Assembly (NCBI RefSeq): GCF_023273855.1
Contig: NZ_CP096884.1
Span: 3,038,001-3,102,000 of the forward strand
Source: Seonamhaeicola sp. ML3
Lineage (GTDB): Bacteria; Bacteroidota; Bacteroidia; Flavobacteriales; Flavobacteriaceae
Length of the DNA: 64,000 nt
Direction: 5' to 3'
The translations under genes and the position numbers were made by a program. The notes below the pieces were generated by a model, which was not told the DNA's origin, did not search any database, and saw only the letters and a list, made by a program, of their open reading frames with translations. This document shows, one piece after another, positions 1-9,237 of the stretch (position 1 is its first letter; every line of letters begins with the position of its first letter).

Positions 1-266
1 TCTAACTTCTTAATATAATTATGTGGATATTGCGCGCCAAGTTGATATGTAGGCATTCCACCGAAAGCACTATTAGTCCAGTAGGTTTCCTCTCCTGTTT
101 TAGCTCTAAAATCGTTTTGTTGTTTAGACATCCCAATGTATTGCTTGATGTCATTTTGAAAAATAGCTTTTCCTTGTAAAACCGGATTAAAATAAGCCAA
201 AGAAGCTATAATAAACCCAACTAGTACTAGTATGTGGGGTAAAAATCTTTTGAAAGAAAATTGCAT
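1..266 (-). CDS. YfhO family membrane protein, N-terminal part (runs off the window)
   Basis: This is the first ~88 codons of a reading frame that continues beyond base 1. The N-terminus has a hydrophobic segment (residues about 8-26), followed by the extracytoplasmic pattern NPVLQGKAIFQND and, further on, a FGGMPTYQ motif. I know this pattern from the large YfhO-type multi-membrane proteins of Bacteroidetes, which are thought to act in glycan or glycosyl transfer at the membrane. The upstream neighbour on the same strand is a DUF4834 protein 30 bp away, a pairing I recall from Flavobacteriaceae. The ATG at 264-266 is the natural start. The specific substrate is not known from sequence. Confidence 0.8.
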   Translation of the reverse strand, partial: MQFSFKRFLPHILVLVGFIIASLAYFNPVLQGKAIFQNDIKQYIGMSKQQNDFRAKTGEETYWTNSAFGGMPTYQLGAQYPHNYIKKL

Positions 267-296
267 GAAATTACTTTAAAATCAACGCAGGTGAAA

Positions 297-581
297 TTAA
301 TCAATTTCTTCGAAATCAACATAATCACCCACGTCTTTATTAGATGCTTTTCTATTGGGAATTTTATCGATAGTAACTTCTCCCGCTTTCTTAGAGGCTT
401 GCTCCTGTGTCGTATTTTTATATTGCCCGAAAGGTTGACCAAAACGCTGTTCGGCTTTCTTAATAATGAACTTTGCAAGAAATGGCGATAATAGTCGCGC
501 CAAAATCTTTACACCAAAGTATATTAGAATAATAATCAGAATAGTTCTTACCAAACCTGTTACTGAAGCAAATTGATGCAT
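297..581 (-). CDS. DUF4834 family small membrane protein
   Basis: The 94-residue protein has one hydrophobic helix near the N-terminus (about 10-27, rich in I/L), then a basic and polar tail with KKAEQRFGQPFGQ and an acidic C-terminus (VDFEEID). This matches my memory of the DUF4834 family, single-pass proteins with a short cytoplasmic tail and no known biochemical role. It lies 30 bp upstream of the YfhO-type gene and is probably co-transcribed with it. The acidic C-terminus resembles that of DnaK in this window (VDFEEVK), which is probably coincidence. Confidence 0.75.
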   Translation of the reverse strand: MHQFASVTGLVRTILIIILIYFGVKILARLLSPFLAKFIIKKAEQRFGQPFGQYKNTTQEQASKKAGEVTIDKIPNRKASNKDVGDYVDFEEID

Positions 582-736
582 GTAAATCTTTTTAACAAAA
601 GTACAATTCTATCCTTTTTAAATCCTTTAATAACGATAAAAAAAGCATAAAATATCTATATTTGATTTTAAGTTGATAGCCTCGTTTTAAAAAACGAGTT
701 CGCCTTTATGTCTTGTTTGAAAACAAAAACCTAACA

Positions 737-1768
737 ATGAAGCCTTTAAAGACCTTTATTTCATGCCTATTATTAATGACCTCCACATTGGTTTACCCCC
801 AATATACAGATGTCATTAATTCTAATAGACCAGGGGCCTCTAGAAGCGCTTACTCTGTAGGTACAAATGTAGTGCAGTTTGAAATTGGACCTTATTACGT
901 AAAAGAAAAAAGGACTCCAGCCACAACATACGAGGTTAGCGGTTTGGGAGTAGATTTTTCCGCGAGATATGGACTGTTTTTTGAACAATTAGAGATAAAC
1001 ATAGAAGGCATTTACCAAAATGACACAAAAAAGTATACGTTTAGACCTGATGCTGAAGAACCCAGAAGCAATTTTAAGCATATTACGCTTGGAGCTAAAT
1101 ATTTGATTTACGATCCCTATAAAGACCAAGAGAGTAACAAGCCAAATCTTTACAGTTGGAAAGCCAACCATAGCTTTAAGTGGGAAGACCTAATTCCTGC
1201 TGTTTCAGTTTACTTGGGTGGTAACTATGATACTAAGAACAACCCATACACGGCACCAGGAATTGAAGGTTTTAGTCCAAAGGTTATGGTAGCTACACAA
1301 AACAACTTTGCTGGTGGTTGGGTATTCATAATGAATTTCATCAAGGATCGTATAGGTACAAACCAATCCGATTTTCAATACGTATTAACTCTAACACATG
1401 CTTTCAATCAACAATGGGTAGTATTTGGTGAAATGCAAGGTATCAAAAGTGATTTTTATGCTGATAATTTATTTAGAGTTGGTGGTGCCCGGCTATTAGG
1501 TAGAAACTTTCAACTAGACGCTGCACTTACTTTTAACACAAAAGATACACCCTCTGTTTTTAATGCGGGTATTGGAGCTTCGTACAGGTTAGACTTTCAT
1601 AAAGACCCTATACCAGATAACAACAATAGTGTTGAAGACGAAGGAAAAAGAAAAACCCGTAAGAACAACACTAAAAAACAGAAAAAGAGAAAAAAGAGAA
1701 GAGATGACGAAATAAACGAGGAAAATAAAATAAAAAAACAGAAAAAGAAAGACATTGATTTTGACTAA
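737..1768 (+). CDS. Outer-membrane beta-barrel protein, MetA-pathway/transporter-like
   Basis: The product is about 343 residues when started at the ATG at 737, which puts a signal peptide (MKPLKTFISCLLLMTS, cleavage near YPQ) at the very N-terminus; an earlier in-frame start at 713 would add eight residues ahead of it. The mature part alternates aromatic and polar residues in the manner of a beta barrel and begins with INSNRPGASRSAY, typical of proteins annotated as 'transporter' or putative MetA-pathway outer-membrane proteins. The last ~45 residues are extremely lysine/arginine-rich and look disordered and periplasmic. The GNAT gene follows 33 bp downstream. Substrate unknown. Confidence 0.65.
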   Translation: MKPLKTFISCLLLMTSTLVYPQYTDVINSNRPGASRSAYSVGTNVVQFEIGPYYVKEKRTPATTYEVSGLGVDFSARYGLFFEQLEINIEGIYQNDTKKYTFRPDAEEPRSNFKHITLGAKYLIYDPYKDQESNKPNLYSWKANHSFKWEDLIPAVSVYLGGNYDTKNNPYTAPGIEGFSPKVMVATQNNFAGGWVFIMNFIKDRIGTNQSDFQYVLTLTHAFNQQWVVFGEMQGIKSDFYADNLFRVGGARLLGRNFQLDAALTFNTKDTPSVFNAGIGASYRLDFHKDPIPDNNNSVEDEGKRKTRKNNTKKQKKRKKRRDDEINEENKIKKQKKKDIDFD

Positions 1769-1801
1769 AAACCCAACACCAACTAAAAGTGTTAACTGAA
1801 T

Positions 1802-2923
1802 ATGATTACAATTAAAGAGGTTAACTCAAAAAAAGACCTAAAGGCTTTTATAAAATTTCCGTTCAAGCTATATGAAGATTCAGAAAGCTGGACACCACCA
1901 ATTATTAGCCAAGAACTAAAAACTTTTGATAAAAACGAAAACCCTGTATTTAAAGATGCAGATGCGAGATTATTTTTAGCCTATCAAAACAATGAAATTG
2001 TTGGCAGGGTCGCTGCTATTATTAATTGGCTAGAGGTTAAAAATCAAGACCAAAAAAAAATGCGATTCGGGTGGTTTGATTTTATTGATGATTTAAACGT
2101 TTCCCAAGCGCTATTTAATAAAGTTGAAGATATTGGGAAATCAGAAAATTTACACTTTACCGAAGGGCCTGTTGGCTTTTCCAACCTTGATAAAGTAGGT
2201 GTTGTGACTGAAGGATTTGATGTGGTATCCCCCATGATAACTTGGTATAACCACCCTTACTATGCCAAACATTATGAAGCTGCAGGTTATAAAGTTGAAA
2301 AAGGCTATATTGAAAGTAAATTTCCTTTTAAAAATGTAAAACCCGAACATTTTAAAAAAGCTCAAGTATTAATAAAACGAAGATACCAACTAAGGGCACT
2401 TAAGTTTACTAAAACTAAAGAAGTGATGCCTTATGTTGATAAGATGTTCAACCTATTTAATGAGTCGTATGCTTCGTTGTCCTCCTTTGTTGAGATTACA
2501 GATATCCAAAAAGCTTATTTTAAAAAGAAATTTATAAGTTTTGTAAATCCAGAATATATAAAGTTTGTTGTTGACAAGGACGATAACCTTGTAGGGTTTG
2601 CCATTGTTATGCCCTCTTTTGCCAAGGCCATGCAAAGAGCAAAAGGGAGGCTATTACCTTATGGTTTTTATCATATTCTAAAAGCGAAAAAGCACAGTAA
2701 GGATGTTATTTTCTACCTGATTGGAATCCATCCCGAATACCAAAACAAAGGGGTACATGCCGTGATTTTCAATGAATACTATGAAACATTTAAAGAAAAA
2801 GGAATTCAAAATTGTTATAGAACCCCTGAACTAGAAGATAATGTTGCCATACATAAAATCTGGAAACATTTTGACCCCGTAGTATGTAGAAAAAGAAAAA
2901 CATTCAGGAAAAATTTATTGTAA
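1802..2923 (+). CDS. GNAT-fold N-acetyltransferase-like protein
   Basis: The 373-residue protein begins with a short domain (ITIKEVNSKKDLKAFIKFPF) and has a GNAT-like acetyl-CoA region in the C-terminal half around YLIGIHPEYQNKGVHAVIF, where the Q-x-x-G-x-A pattern of motif A is only partly kept (QNKGVH). A conserved VGFSNLDKVGV stretch sits near residue 122. Such proteins are common in Flavobacteriaceae and carry inconsistent names. Acceptor substrate unknown. It follows the outer-membrane gene closely and is ended by a strong hairpin shared with the convergent gene. Confidence 0.6.
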   Translation: MITIKEVNSKKDLKAFIKFPFKLYEDSESWTPPIISQELKTFDKNENPVFKDADARLFLAYQNNEIVGRVAAIINWLEVKNQDQKKMRFGWFDFIDDLNVSQALFNKVEDIGKSENLHFTEGPVGFSNLDKVGVVTEGFDVVSPMITWYNHPYYAKHYEAAGYKVEKGYIESKFPFKNVKPEHFKKAQVLIKRRYQLRALKFTKTKEVMPYVDKMFNLFNESYASLSSFVEITDIQKAYFKKKFISFVNPEYIKFVVDKDDNLVGFAIVMPSFAKAMQRAKGRLLPYGFYHILKAKKHSKDVIFYLIGIHPEYQNKGVHAVIFNEYYETFKEKGIQNCYRTPELEDNVAIHKIWKHFDPVVCRKRKTFRKNLL

Positions 2924-2925
2924 AT

Positions 2926-2956
2926 AAAAAGGGATGATTTAAAATCATCCCTTTTT
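2926..2956. terminator. Bidirectional intrinsic terminator
   Basis: A perfect GGGATGATTT / AAATCATCCC hairpin flanked by A5 on the left and T5 on the right lies between two convergent genes (stops at 2923 and 2981), so it can end transcription from both sides. Confidence 0.85.
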
Positions 2957-2980
2957 ATTTGGTTTTTTAAAACCAGTATT

Positions 2981-4240
2981 TTATTCTCCCATAGCAGCCA
3001 TAACAGCAGCTGAAAGACGTTTGTATGTTCCATTCTCCAATCTATCTCTTATACTTTCAAACGCATGCAAAGTTTCTTTAACATCATCTAAAGTATGTGT
3101 AGCGGTTGGTATCAATCTTAATAAAATTAATCCCTTAGGGATAACCGGGTATACCACTATAGAACAGAAAATTCCATAATTTTCTCTTAAATCCTTAACC
3201 AATGCCATTGCTTCAGGTATACTACCTTTTAAATAAACAGGCGTTACACAACTTTGGGTTGTACCGATATCAAAACCTCTTTCTTTTAATCCGGACTGTA
3301 ACGCATTTACGTTTTCCCATAACTTAGCTTTCAGCTCTGGCATAGTTTTAAGCATTTCTAAACGCTTTAGAGCCCCAACTACCAATTGCATTTGTAGCGA
3401 CTTGGCAAACATTTGAGAACGTAAATTATATTTCAAGTAATCTATAATCTCTTGGTCTCCGGCAATAAAAGCACCGGTACTCGCTAAAGATTTAGCAAAT
3501 GTCGCAAAGTAAACATCTATATCATCTTGAACGCCTTGTTCCTCACCTGCTCCTGCTCCTGTGGCACCAAGGGTTCCAAAACCATGGGCATCATCAACAA
3601 AAAGTCTGAAATTAAATTTCTTCTTTAAAGCTACTATCTCTTTTAAGCGACCTTGTTCACCTCGCATACCAAAAACACCTTCAGAAATCACAAGAATTCC
3701 TCCACCGGTTTGCTCGGCCATTTTAGAAGCTCGCTCTAAGTTTTTTTCTAAACTTTCTACGTCATTATGTTTGTATGTGAAGCGTTTACCCATATGCAAA
3801 CGAACTCCATCTATAATACAAGCGTGTGCATCTACATCATACACTATAATGTCGTCTTTCGATACAAGAGCATCAATGGTAGAAACCATACCCTGATAAC
3901 CAAAATTCAAAAGATAAGCAGCTTCTTTTTTTACGAAAGCCGCTAACTCATTTTGTAGTTTTTCATGCAAGTCTGTGTGACCAGACATCATTCTAGCACC
4001 CATTGGATAGGCAGAACCATATTCAGCAGCAGCTTCAGCATCTACTTTTCTCACTTCAGGATGGTTCGCTAGGCCCAGGTAATCGTTAATACTCCAAGTT
4101 ATAACCTCTTTTCCTTGAAACTTCATTCTATTTGAAATTTCACCTTCTAATTTAGGAAATACAAAATAACCTTCTGCTTGAGCTGCCCATTTTCCTAGAG
4201 GTCCCTTATCCTTGTAAATTTTTTCAAATAAATCTTTCAT
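2981..4240 (-). CDS. Alpha-oxoamine synthase, probable cysteate/serine C-acyltransferase (CapB/SPT-like)
   Basis: The 419-residue protein is a fold-type I PLP enzyme of the 8-amino-7-oxononanoate/serine palmitoyltransferase group. Seen: SINDYLGL near residue 50, the cofactor Asp in DDAHG (216-220), and the Schiff-base lysine in TFAKSLAS (Lys250). These enzymes condense an amino acid with an acyl-CoA. No biotin genes are nearby; the next gene upstream is a cystathionine-beta-synthase-like enzyme, the combination described for capnine (sulfonolipid) synthesis, where CapA makes cysteate and CapB condenses it with a fatty acyl-CoA. I infer a CapB role; serine palmitoyltransferase for sphingolipids is the main alternative. 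A candidate promoter lies ~120 bp upstream. Confidence 0.75.
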   Translation of the reverse strand: MKDLFEKIYKDKGPLGKWAAQAEGYFVFPKLEGEISNRMKFQGKEVITWSINDYLGLANHPEVRKVDAEAAAEYGSAYPMGARMMSGHTDLHEKLQNELAAFVKKEAAYLLNFGYQGMVSTIDALVSKDDIIVYDVDAHACIIDGVRLHMGKRFTYKHNDVESLEKNLERASKMAEQTGGGILVISEGVFGMRGEQGRLKEIVALKKKFNFRLFVDDAHGFGTLGATGAGAGEEQGVQDDIDVYFATFAKSLASTGAFIAGDQEIIDYLKYNLRSQMFAKSLQMQLVVGALKRLEMLKTMPELKAKLWENVNALQSGLKERGFDIGTTQSCVTPVYLKGSIPEAMALVKDLRENYGIFCSIVVYPVIPKGLILLRLIPTATHTLDDVKETLHAFESIRDRLENGTYKRLSAAVMAAMGE

Positions 4241-4361
4241 TTATAATATCTTACGCTATTAAATTTAAGACAAACTAACTTTTGGTAGATGCAAGAAATA
4301 ACAATCTAAAACAATAGGTTTAGACAAAAATCTTAATAGTTTAGTCCCTAGTTAGTTTATG

Positions 4362-4369
4362 CAAAATTA
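4362..4369 (-). promoter_or_regulatory. Candidate Bacteroidetes -7 box for the oxoamine synthase gene
   Basis: On the minus strand the sequence TAATTTTG fits TAnnTTTG. It lies ~122 bp before the ATG at 4240, which implies a long leader. No clear TTTG is seen at -33, so the call is tentative. Confidence 0.3.
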
Positions 4370-4424
4370 AATATTTTAATGTTTTGAACATAATTTTTAG
4401 GGTTCAATTATCTACAAAATAAAA

Positions 4425-4467
4425 AAAGAGATTAAATCTTGTTTTTTCAACAAAAATCAATCTCTTT
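4425..4467 (-). terminator. Likely terminator after the cysteine-synthase-like gene
   Basis: A 9-bp stem, AAAGAGATT / AATCTCTTT, with a ~25-base loop sits just past the stop of the gene at 4487-5527. On the minus strand it is followed by a run of T. It separates that gene from the oxoamine synthase, so the two are probably transcribed separately. Confidence 0.5.
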
Positions 4468-4486
4468 GATTTGAGTAAAGGTGTTT

Positions 4487-5527
4487 TTATTTAATGTACT
4501 GAACCTTTTCTGCAGCTTCCTCATTAATACTATCGAAGAAACCTTGATCGTTCATCCATTTATCACAATACACCTTACTCATATATCTTGACCCGTGATC
4601 TGGGAATATCACAACAACTTTATCACCTTTCTTAAATGCTCCAGATTCATTCAATTGTTTAAGACCTTGAACTACTGCGCCAGAGGTATAACCAACGAAC
4701 ATGCCTTCTGTTCTGGCAACTTCTCTAGCGGTGTGAGCACTATCTTCGTCTGTAACTTTAACAAACTCATCAACAATATCAAAATCTGTTGCTCCCGGAA
4801 TTAAGTTTTTCCCCAATCCTTCGATTCTGTAAGGGTAAATCTCCTTTTCATCAAACTCTCGAGTTTCGTGATATTTCTTAATCACAGAACCATAAGCATC
4901 AATACCTATAACTTTTATATTTGGGTTTTGCTCTTTTAAATATTTAGCTGTACCAGAAATTGTTCCTCCAGTACCACTACAGGCAACCAAATGCGTTATT
5001 TCCCCATCGGTCTGTTCCCAAATTTCTGGACCTGTAGAATGGTAATGTGCATCAATATTAAGCTCATTGAAATATTGATTAATATACACAGAGCCTTTTC
5101 TTTCAGCATGTAAACGCTTTGCTACTTCGTAATAAGACCTTGGATCGTCTGCACTTACATGAGCCGGACAAACATAAACCTTAGCGCCCATATTTTTGAG
5201 CATGTCTATTTTATCTGGTGATGATTTTGAACTCACAGCCAACACACATTCATAACCCTTAATGATACTAACCATTGCCAAACTAAATCCAGTATTACCA
5301 GAAGTAGTTTCTATAATAGTATCGCCAGGTTTAAGAATACCTTTCTTCTCGGCTTGCTCTATGATGTATAATGCTATTCTGTCTTTTGAAGAATGTCCGG
5401 GGTTAAAGGATTCTATTTTAGCGTAGAAATCTCCTTTAAAACCAGAGGTTATTTTGTTTAATCTAACAAGCGGTGTATTGCCCACTAAATCCAACAAACT
5501 GTTAAAAACCTTTTTGTTTTGTTTCAT
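4487..5527 (-). CDS. PLP-dependent cysteine synthase/CBS-like enzyme, probable cysteate synthase (CapA-like)
   Basis: The 346-residue protein is a fold-type II PLP enzyme. Seen: GNTPLVRLN (16-24), the Schiff-base lysine in [10 protein letters not shown] (Lys48), and the substrate loop TSGNTG (75-80). The lysine motif differs from the NPAGSVKDR usual in CysK/CysM. There is no C-terminal CBS-domain pair. Known family: cysteine synthases and cystathionine beta-synthases; the capnine enzyme CapA makes cysteate from O-phosphoserine and sulfite and is related to CBS. Because its neighbour is a serine palmitoyltransferase-like enzyme, I infer a CapA role. A housekeeping cysteine synthase B remains possible, and no sulfur-assimilation genes lie nearby to support it. 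Confidence 0.7.
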   Translation of the reverse strand: MKQNKKVFNSLLDLVGNTPLVRLNKITSGFKGDFYAKIESFNPGHSSKDRIALYIIEQAEKKGILKPGDTIIETTSGNTGFSLAMVSIIKGYECVLAVSSKSSPDKIDMLKNMGAKVYVCPAHVSADDPRSYYEVAKRLHAERKGSVYINQYFNELNIDAHYHSTGPEIWEQTDGEITHLVACSGTGGTISGTAKYLKEQNPNIKVIGIDAYGSVIKKYHETREFDEKEIYPYRIEGLGKNLIPGATDFDIVDEFVKVTDEDSAHTAREVARTEGMFVGYTSGAVVQGLKQLNESGAFKKGDKVVVIFPDHGSRYMSKVYCDKWMNDQGFFDSINEEAAEKVQYIK

Positions 5528-5603
5528 AAAAGAAATTTATAAACCACAAAATTATTACTATAATGCGACTTAAAACCTGACAAAAATAAGTTTTTTTTTT
5601 AAA

Positions 5604-7700
5604 TTAATTGTGTATTCCCTCTAAATCCAACAAAAACGCATATTCTAACGCAACTTCTTTTAAGCTTTCAAATCTACCAGAAGCCCCTCCATGTCCAGAG
5701 TCCATATCCGTGTGCAATAACAATTTATTGGTGTCTATTTTTAACTCTCGCAGCTTAGCCACCCATTTTGCGGGCTCCCAATACTGCACTTGCGAATCGT
5801 GTAAACCAGTTGTTACCAGCATATTGGGATATGCTTTAGATTCTACATTATCATATGGTGAATAGGATTTCATGTAATGATAGTATTTCGAATCATTTGG
5901 ATTTCCCCACTCATCATATTCGCCAGTTGTTAATGGAATGGTATCATCTAACATTGTAGTAACCACATCCACAAACGGAACCGCAGCTAAAACACCTTTA
6001 TATAATTCAGGGTTCATATTAATAACTGCTCCCATTAGCAAACCTCCCGCAGAACCACCATAAGCGTATAAATGTTGTCCTGAAGTATATTTTTGTTCAA
6101 TTAAATACTTGGAACAATCAATAAAGTCATGAAAGGTATTTTTCTTAGTTAGTAACTTTCCGTTTTCATACCAGTCTCTACCCAAATACTCCCCTCCTCT
6201 AATATGAGCAATAGCATAAATAAAACCTCTATCCAGTAAACTTAACCTAATCGTTGAAAATGATGGATCAACAGTAGACCCATAAGAACCGTAAGCATAC
6301 TGCAATAATGGATTTGACCCATCTCGTTTAACACCTTTTTTGTGAACCAATGAAATTGGCACTTTTACGCCATCTCTGGCTGTTGCCCAAATGCGAGTAG
6401 ATTCATAATTATTTTTGTCAAAGTTACCTCCAAGAACTTCCTGTTCTTTTTTTACCTCGCTTTGTTTGGTTCTTACATTATAGTCAATTACAGAACTAGG
6501 TGTTGTAAGCGAATTATAAGCATACCTTAGCACTTGGCTGTTAAAATCTGGATTATTACCTATATAGACCGTATACGTTTCCGAACTAAAAGGCAAATAG
6601 TAGTCTTCCTTACCATCCCAACTGATAATCCTGAGCTGGTTTAAACCGTTTTGTCTCTCGTTAACTACTAGAAAATCCTTAAAAATCTCAATATCCTCTA
6701 GTAAAACATCTTTTCTATGTGGAATAACTTCTTCCCAATTGTTTATACCAGTAGTACCTTCATCGGTTTTTAGTAATTTGAAATTTGTGGCACCATCTGA
6801 ATTTGCCATTATGTAAAAGCAGCCGTTGTAGTGGGCAATACTATATTCCAAATCTTTTTGTCGCTCTTGAAATACTTTAAAATCACCTTCAGGGTTATCG
6901 GCATTTAAAATCCTATATTCTGTTGAAAGTGTACTGGAAGAACCAATAATGATATATTTTCGTGACTTAGATTTATATACAAAACTATAGAAGGTATCGT
7001 CTTTTTCATGATATACCTCTACATCTTTTACTGCCCCTTCCCCTAACCTATGCTTTAAGATTTTATGGGAACGTAGAGTGATTTCATCCTTAATTGCGTA
7101 AAACAATGTTTTATTATCGTTAGCCCAAGTAACGCTTCCGGTAGTGTTTTTAATATTATCTTTTAATATTTCTCCTGTTTCTAAATTTTTAATTTGAATG
7201 GTATATTGACGTCTACTAACCGTATCAGTAGTATAGGCTGCTAATTTATTATCTGGACTTATGGCAATACTCCCCAATTTAAAATAAGTGTGTTCTTTAG
7301 CCATTTCATTGCAGTCAAACAAGAGCTCTTCGTTGGCATCTAAAGTCTCTTTTTTTCTAGTGTAAATAGGGTAATCTTGCCCTTTTTCAAAACGTGTTAT
7401 GTACCAATATCCATTTAGTTTGTAAGGTACCGAGGTGTCATCTTCTTTAATCCTTGATTTCATCTCCTCAAACAATACTTTTTGAAAAGATTCAGTATGA
7501 GCCATAATACTTTTTGTATACTCATTTTCACTGTTTAGATAATCAATAACATCTTGGTTTTCTCTTTCGTTTAACCAATAATAATCATCTATTCTAACAT
7601 CGTTATGGATTGCTAGTTCTTTAGGCTTTTTGTAAGCAACCGGGGTTTTCGTATCGTTTTCCAAGTGAAGCGATTTAATTCTTAAAATTTTAGCGTTCAA
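5604..7700 (-). CDS. ptrB: Oligopeptidase B (S9A serine peptidase)
   Basis: The 698-residue protein has an N-terminal beta-propeller region and a C-terminal alpha/beta-hydrolase domain. The catalytic triad is visible: Ser550 in GGSAGG, Asp635 in GLHDSQV and His670 in SGHGGASGR. The IRGGEYLGRDWY segment is typical of oligopeptidase B, which cuts after basic residues in short peptides. The conserved region starts around residue 20 (TPVAYKKPKEL). No in-frame ATG precedes it; the frame opens at a TTG at 7700 and a second TTG at 7664 is possible, so the exact start is uncertain. No signal peptide is seen, which implies a cytoplasmic enzyme. Confidence 0.9.
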   Translation of the reverse strand: MNAKILRIKSLHLENDTKTPVAYKKPKELAIHNDVRIDDYYWLNERENQDVIDYLNSENEYTKSIMAHTESFQKVLFEEMKSRIKEDDTSVPYKLNGYWYITRFEKGQDYPIYTRKKETLDANEELLFDCNEMAKEHTYFKLGSIAISPDNKLAAYTTDTVSRRQYTIQIKNLETGEILKDNIKNTTGSVTWANDNKTLFYAIKDEITLRSHKILKHRLGEGAVKDVEVYHEKDDTFYSFVYKSKSRKYIIIGSSSTLSTEYRILNADNPEGDFKVFQERQKDLEYSIAHYNGCFYIMANSDGATNFKLLKTDEGTTGINNWEEVIPHRKDVLLEDIEIFKDFLVVNERQNGLNQLRIISWDGKEDYYLPFSSETYTVYIGNNPDFNSQVLRYAYNSLTTPSSVIDYNVRTKQSEVKKEQEVLGGNFDKNNYESTRIWATARDGVKVPISLVHKKGVKRDGSNPLLQYAYGSYGSTVDPSFSTIRLSLLDRGFIYAIAHIRGGEYLGRDWYENGKLLTKKNTFHDFIDCSKYLIEQKYTSGQHLYAYGGSAGGLLMGAVINMNPELYKGVLAAVPFVDVVTTMLDDTIPLTTGEYDEWGNPNDSKYYHYMKSYSPYDNVESKAYPNMLVTTGLHDSQVQYWEPAKWVAKLRELKIDTNKLLLHTDMDSGHGGASGRFESLKEVALEYAFLLDLEGIHN

Positions 7701-7753
7701 AAGTACATGATTTTTTTCATTTAAAAATTACCCCTTCTCAATTGAAAATTGAA

Positions 7754-7761
7754 TAATTTTG
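7754..7761 (+). promoter_or_regulatory. Candidate -7 box for ybaB
   Basis: TAATTTTG fits the Bacteroidetes TAnnTTTG element and lies 24 bp before the ATG at 7786. It overlaps an earlier in-frame start at 7759, which argues that translation begins at 7786. Confidence 0.4.
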
Positions 7762-7785
7762 TTGAGAATTAAAATTTACAAGATT

Positions 7786-8109
7786 ATGTTTGGAGATATG
7801 ATGAATATGATGGGGAAACTTAAAGAAACCCAAAAAAAAGTTGAAGAAACCAAGAAACGTTTAGATACTGTTTTAGTAGATGAACAAAGTTCTGATAATA
7901 AATTAAGTGTAACACTCACTGCCAATAGAGAAATTAAAACTATATCTATAGACGACGAGCTGCTACAAGACAAAGAACAATTAGAAGATTATTTAATACT
8001 CACATTGAACAAGGCCATCGAAAAGGCCACAAAAGTTAATGAAACTGAGTTGGCAGCCGCAGCCAAAGAAGGCCTTCCAAATATTCCAGGAATGGATATG
8101 TTTAAATAA
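7786..8109 (+). CDS. YbaB/EbfC family nucleoid-associated protein
   Basis: From the ATG at 7786 the product is 107 residues, the normal length for YbaB. It opens with [18 protein letters not shown], the methionine-rich start typical of the family, followed by a heptad-like helix, a beta sheet ([17 protein letters not shown]) and a C-terminal helix ending in GLPNIPGM. YbaB proteins form DNA-binding homodimers associated with the nucleoid. The gene is convergent with the threonine aldolase gene, with two bases between the stops. No recR or dnaX neighbour is seen. Confidence 0.85.
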   Translation: MFGDMMNMMGKLKETQKKVEETKKRLDTVLVDEQSSDNKLSVTLTANREIKTISIDDELLQDKEQLEDYLILTLNKAIEKATKVNETELAAAAKEGLPNIPGMDMFK

Positions 8110-8111
8110 GA

Positions 8112-9128
8112 CTAAAGTCCTTTCAAAGCCTTTAAAACTGCTGTATGCATATCATTGGTATAATTTAAATGAGTTACCATTCTTAACTTATTACTTCCCA
8201 TACTAATGATGTGTATACCTCTATCAACAAGCCTCTGAAAAAACACCTGTTCACTAACATCATCGTTTAATTCGAAAATTATAATGTTAGTTTCAATTGG
8301 CTCGACCGATTTAATTTGAGGCTTTTGCGTTAAAACCTCACCTATTTCTCTAGCTTTTTTATGATCACCAACTAATCTATCTACATGGTTGTCTAAGGCG
8401 TAAAGTGCAGCCGCAGCTAAGTATCCCGCTTGCCTTAAATTTCCACCAAAAACCTTTCTTATTCTAATCGCATTTTTCATAATGTCTGCATCTCCCACTA
8501 AAACAGAGCCGATTGGCGCCCCTAAACCTTTACTAAAACAAACAGAAATGGTATCGAAAATCTCACCATATTGCTTTGGGTTTTCCTTCTTGGCAACCAG
8601 GGCATTCCACAATCTGGCACCATCCAAGTGATAACCTAATTTGTTTTCTAAACAAACCTTTTTTATTTTAATCAATTCATTAAAATCCCAACAAGCCCCA
8701 CCACCCTTGTTGGTAGTATTTTCTACAGCGACCAAACTCGTTTGCGCATACCAATAGTCTAAAGGATTAATAGCTTCCTTAACTTGATTTAATGTAAACA
8801 TACCTCTTTGCCCGTCCAACAATTTACAAGACACACCACTGTTAAAAGCCACACCACCAGATTCATAATTATAAATATGGCCATATTTATCGCATATTAC
8901 TTGTTCTCCGGGATTTGTATGAAGTTTAATTGCTGTTTGGTTTGCCATGGTTCCACTAGGAAAAAATAGAGCCTTCTCCTTTCCAAACATATTTGCTAAG
9001 CGTTCTTCCAATTTTTTAACTGTTTCATCTTCACCGAACACATCATCACCAACTTTGGCTTGCATCATAAACTCGAGCATTTCTTTTGTTGGCTTGGTAA
9101 CAGTATCACTTCTTAGGTCTATTTTCAT
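8112..9128 (-). CDS. ltaE: Low-specificity L-threonine aldolase
   Basis: The 338-residue fold-type I PLP enzyme cleaves threonine/allo-threonine to glycine and acetaldehyde. It starts with the family signature IDLRSDTVTKPT, shows FFPSGTMANQ (56-64), the cofactor aspartate in HLDGAR (167-172) and the Schiff-base lysine in CFSKGLGAP (Lys200). Length and motifs are normal. It runs convergent to ybaB. No glycine-metabolism neighbours are present. Confidence 0.9.
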   Translation of the reverse strand: MKIDLRSDTVTKPTKEMLEFMMQAKVGDDVFGEDETVKKLEERLANMFGKEKALFFPSGTMANQTAIKLHTNPGEQVICDKYGHIYNYESGGVAFNSGVSCKLLDGQRGMFTLNQVKEAINPLDYWYAQTSLVAVENTTNKGGGACWDFNELIKIKKVCLENKLGYHLDGARLWNALVAKKENPKQYGEIFDTISVCFSKGLGAPIGSVLVGDADIMKNAIRIRKVFGGNLRQAGYLAAAALYALDNHVDRLVGDHKKAREIGEVLTQKPQIKSVEPIETNIIIFELNDDVSEQVFFQRLVDRGIHIISMGSNKLRMVTHLNYTNDMHTAVLKALKGL

Positions 9129-9237
9129 AATATCACATAAAATTAACTTTACAACTTATAAATTTAAAATTAAAAAGTTAGAATACTATATTTAACTGAC
9201 CTAAACATATAACACATGTCTATTCAAAAAATATCTC

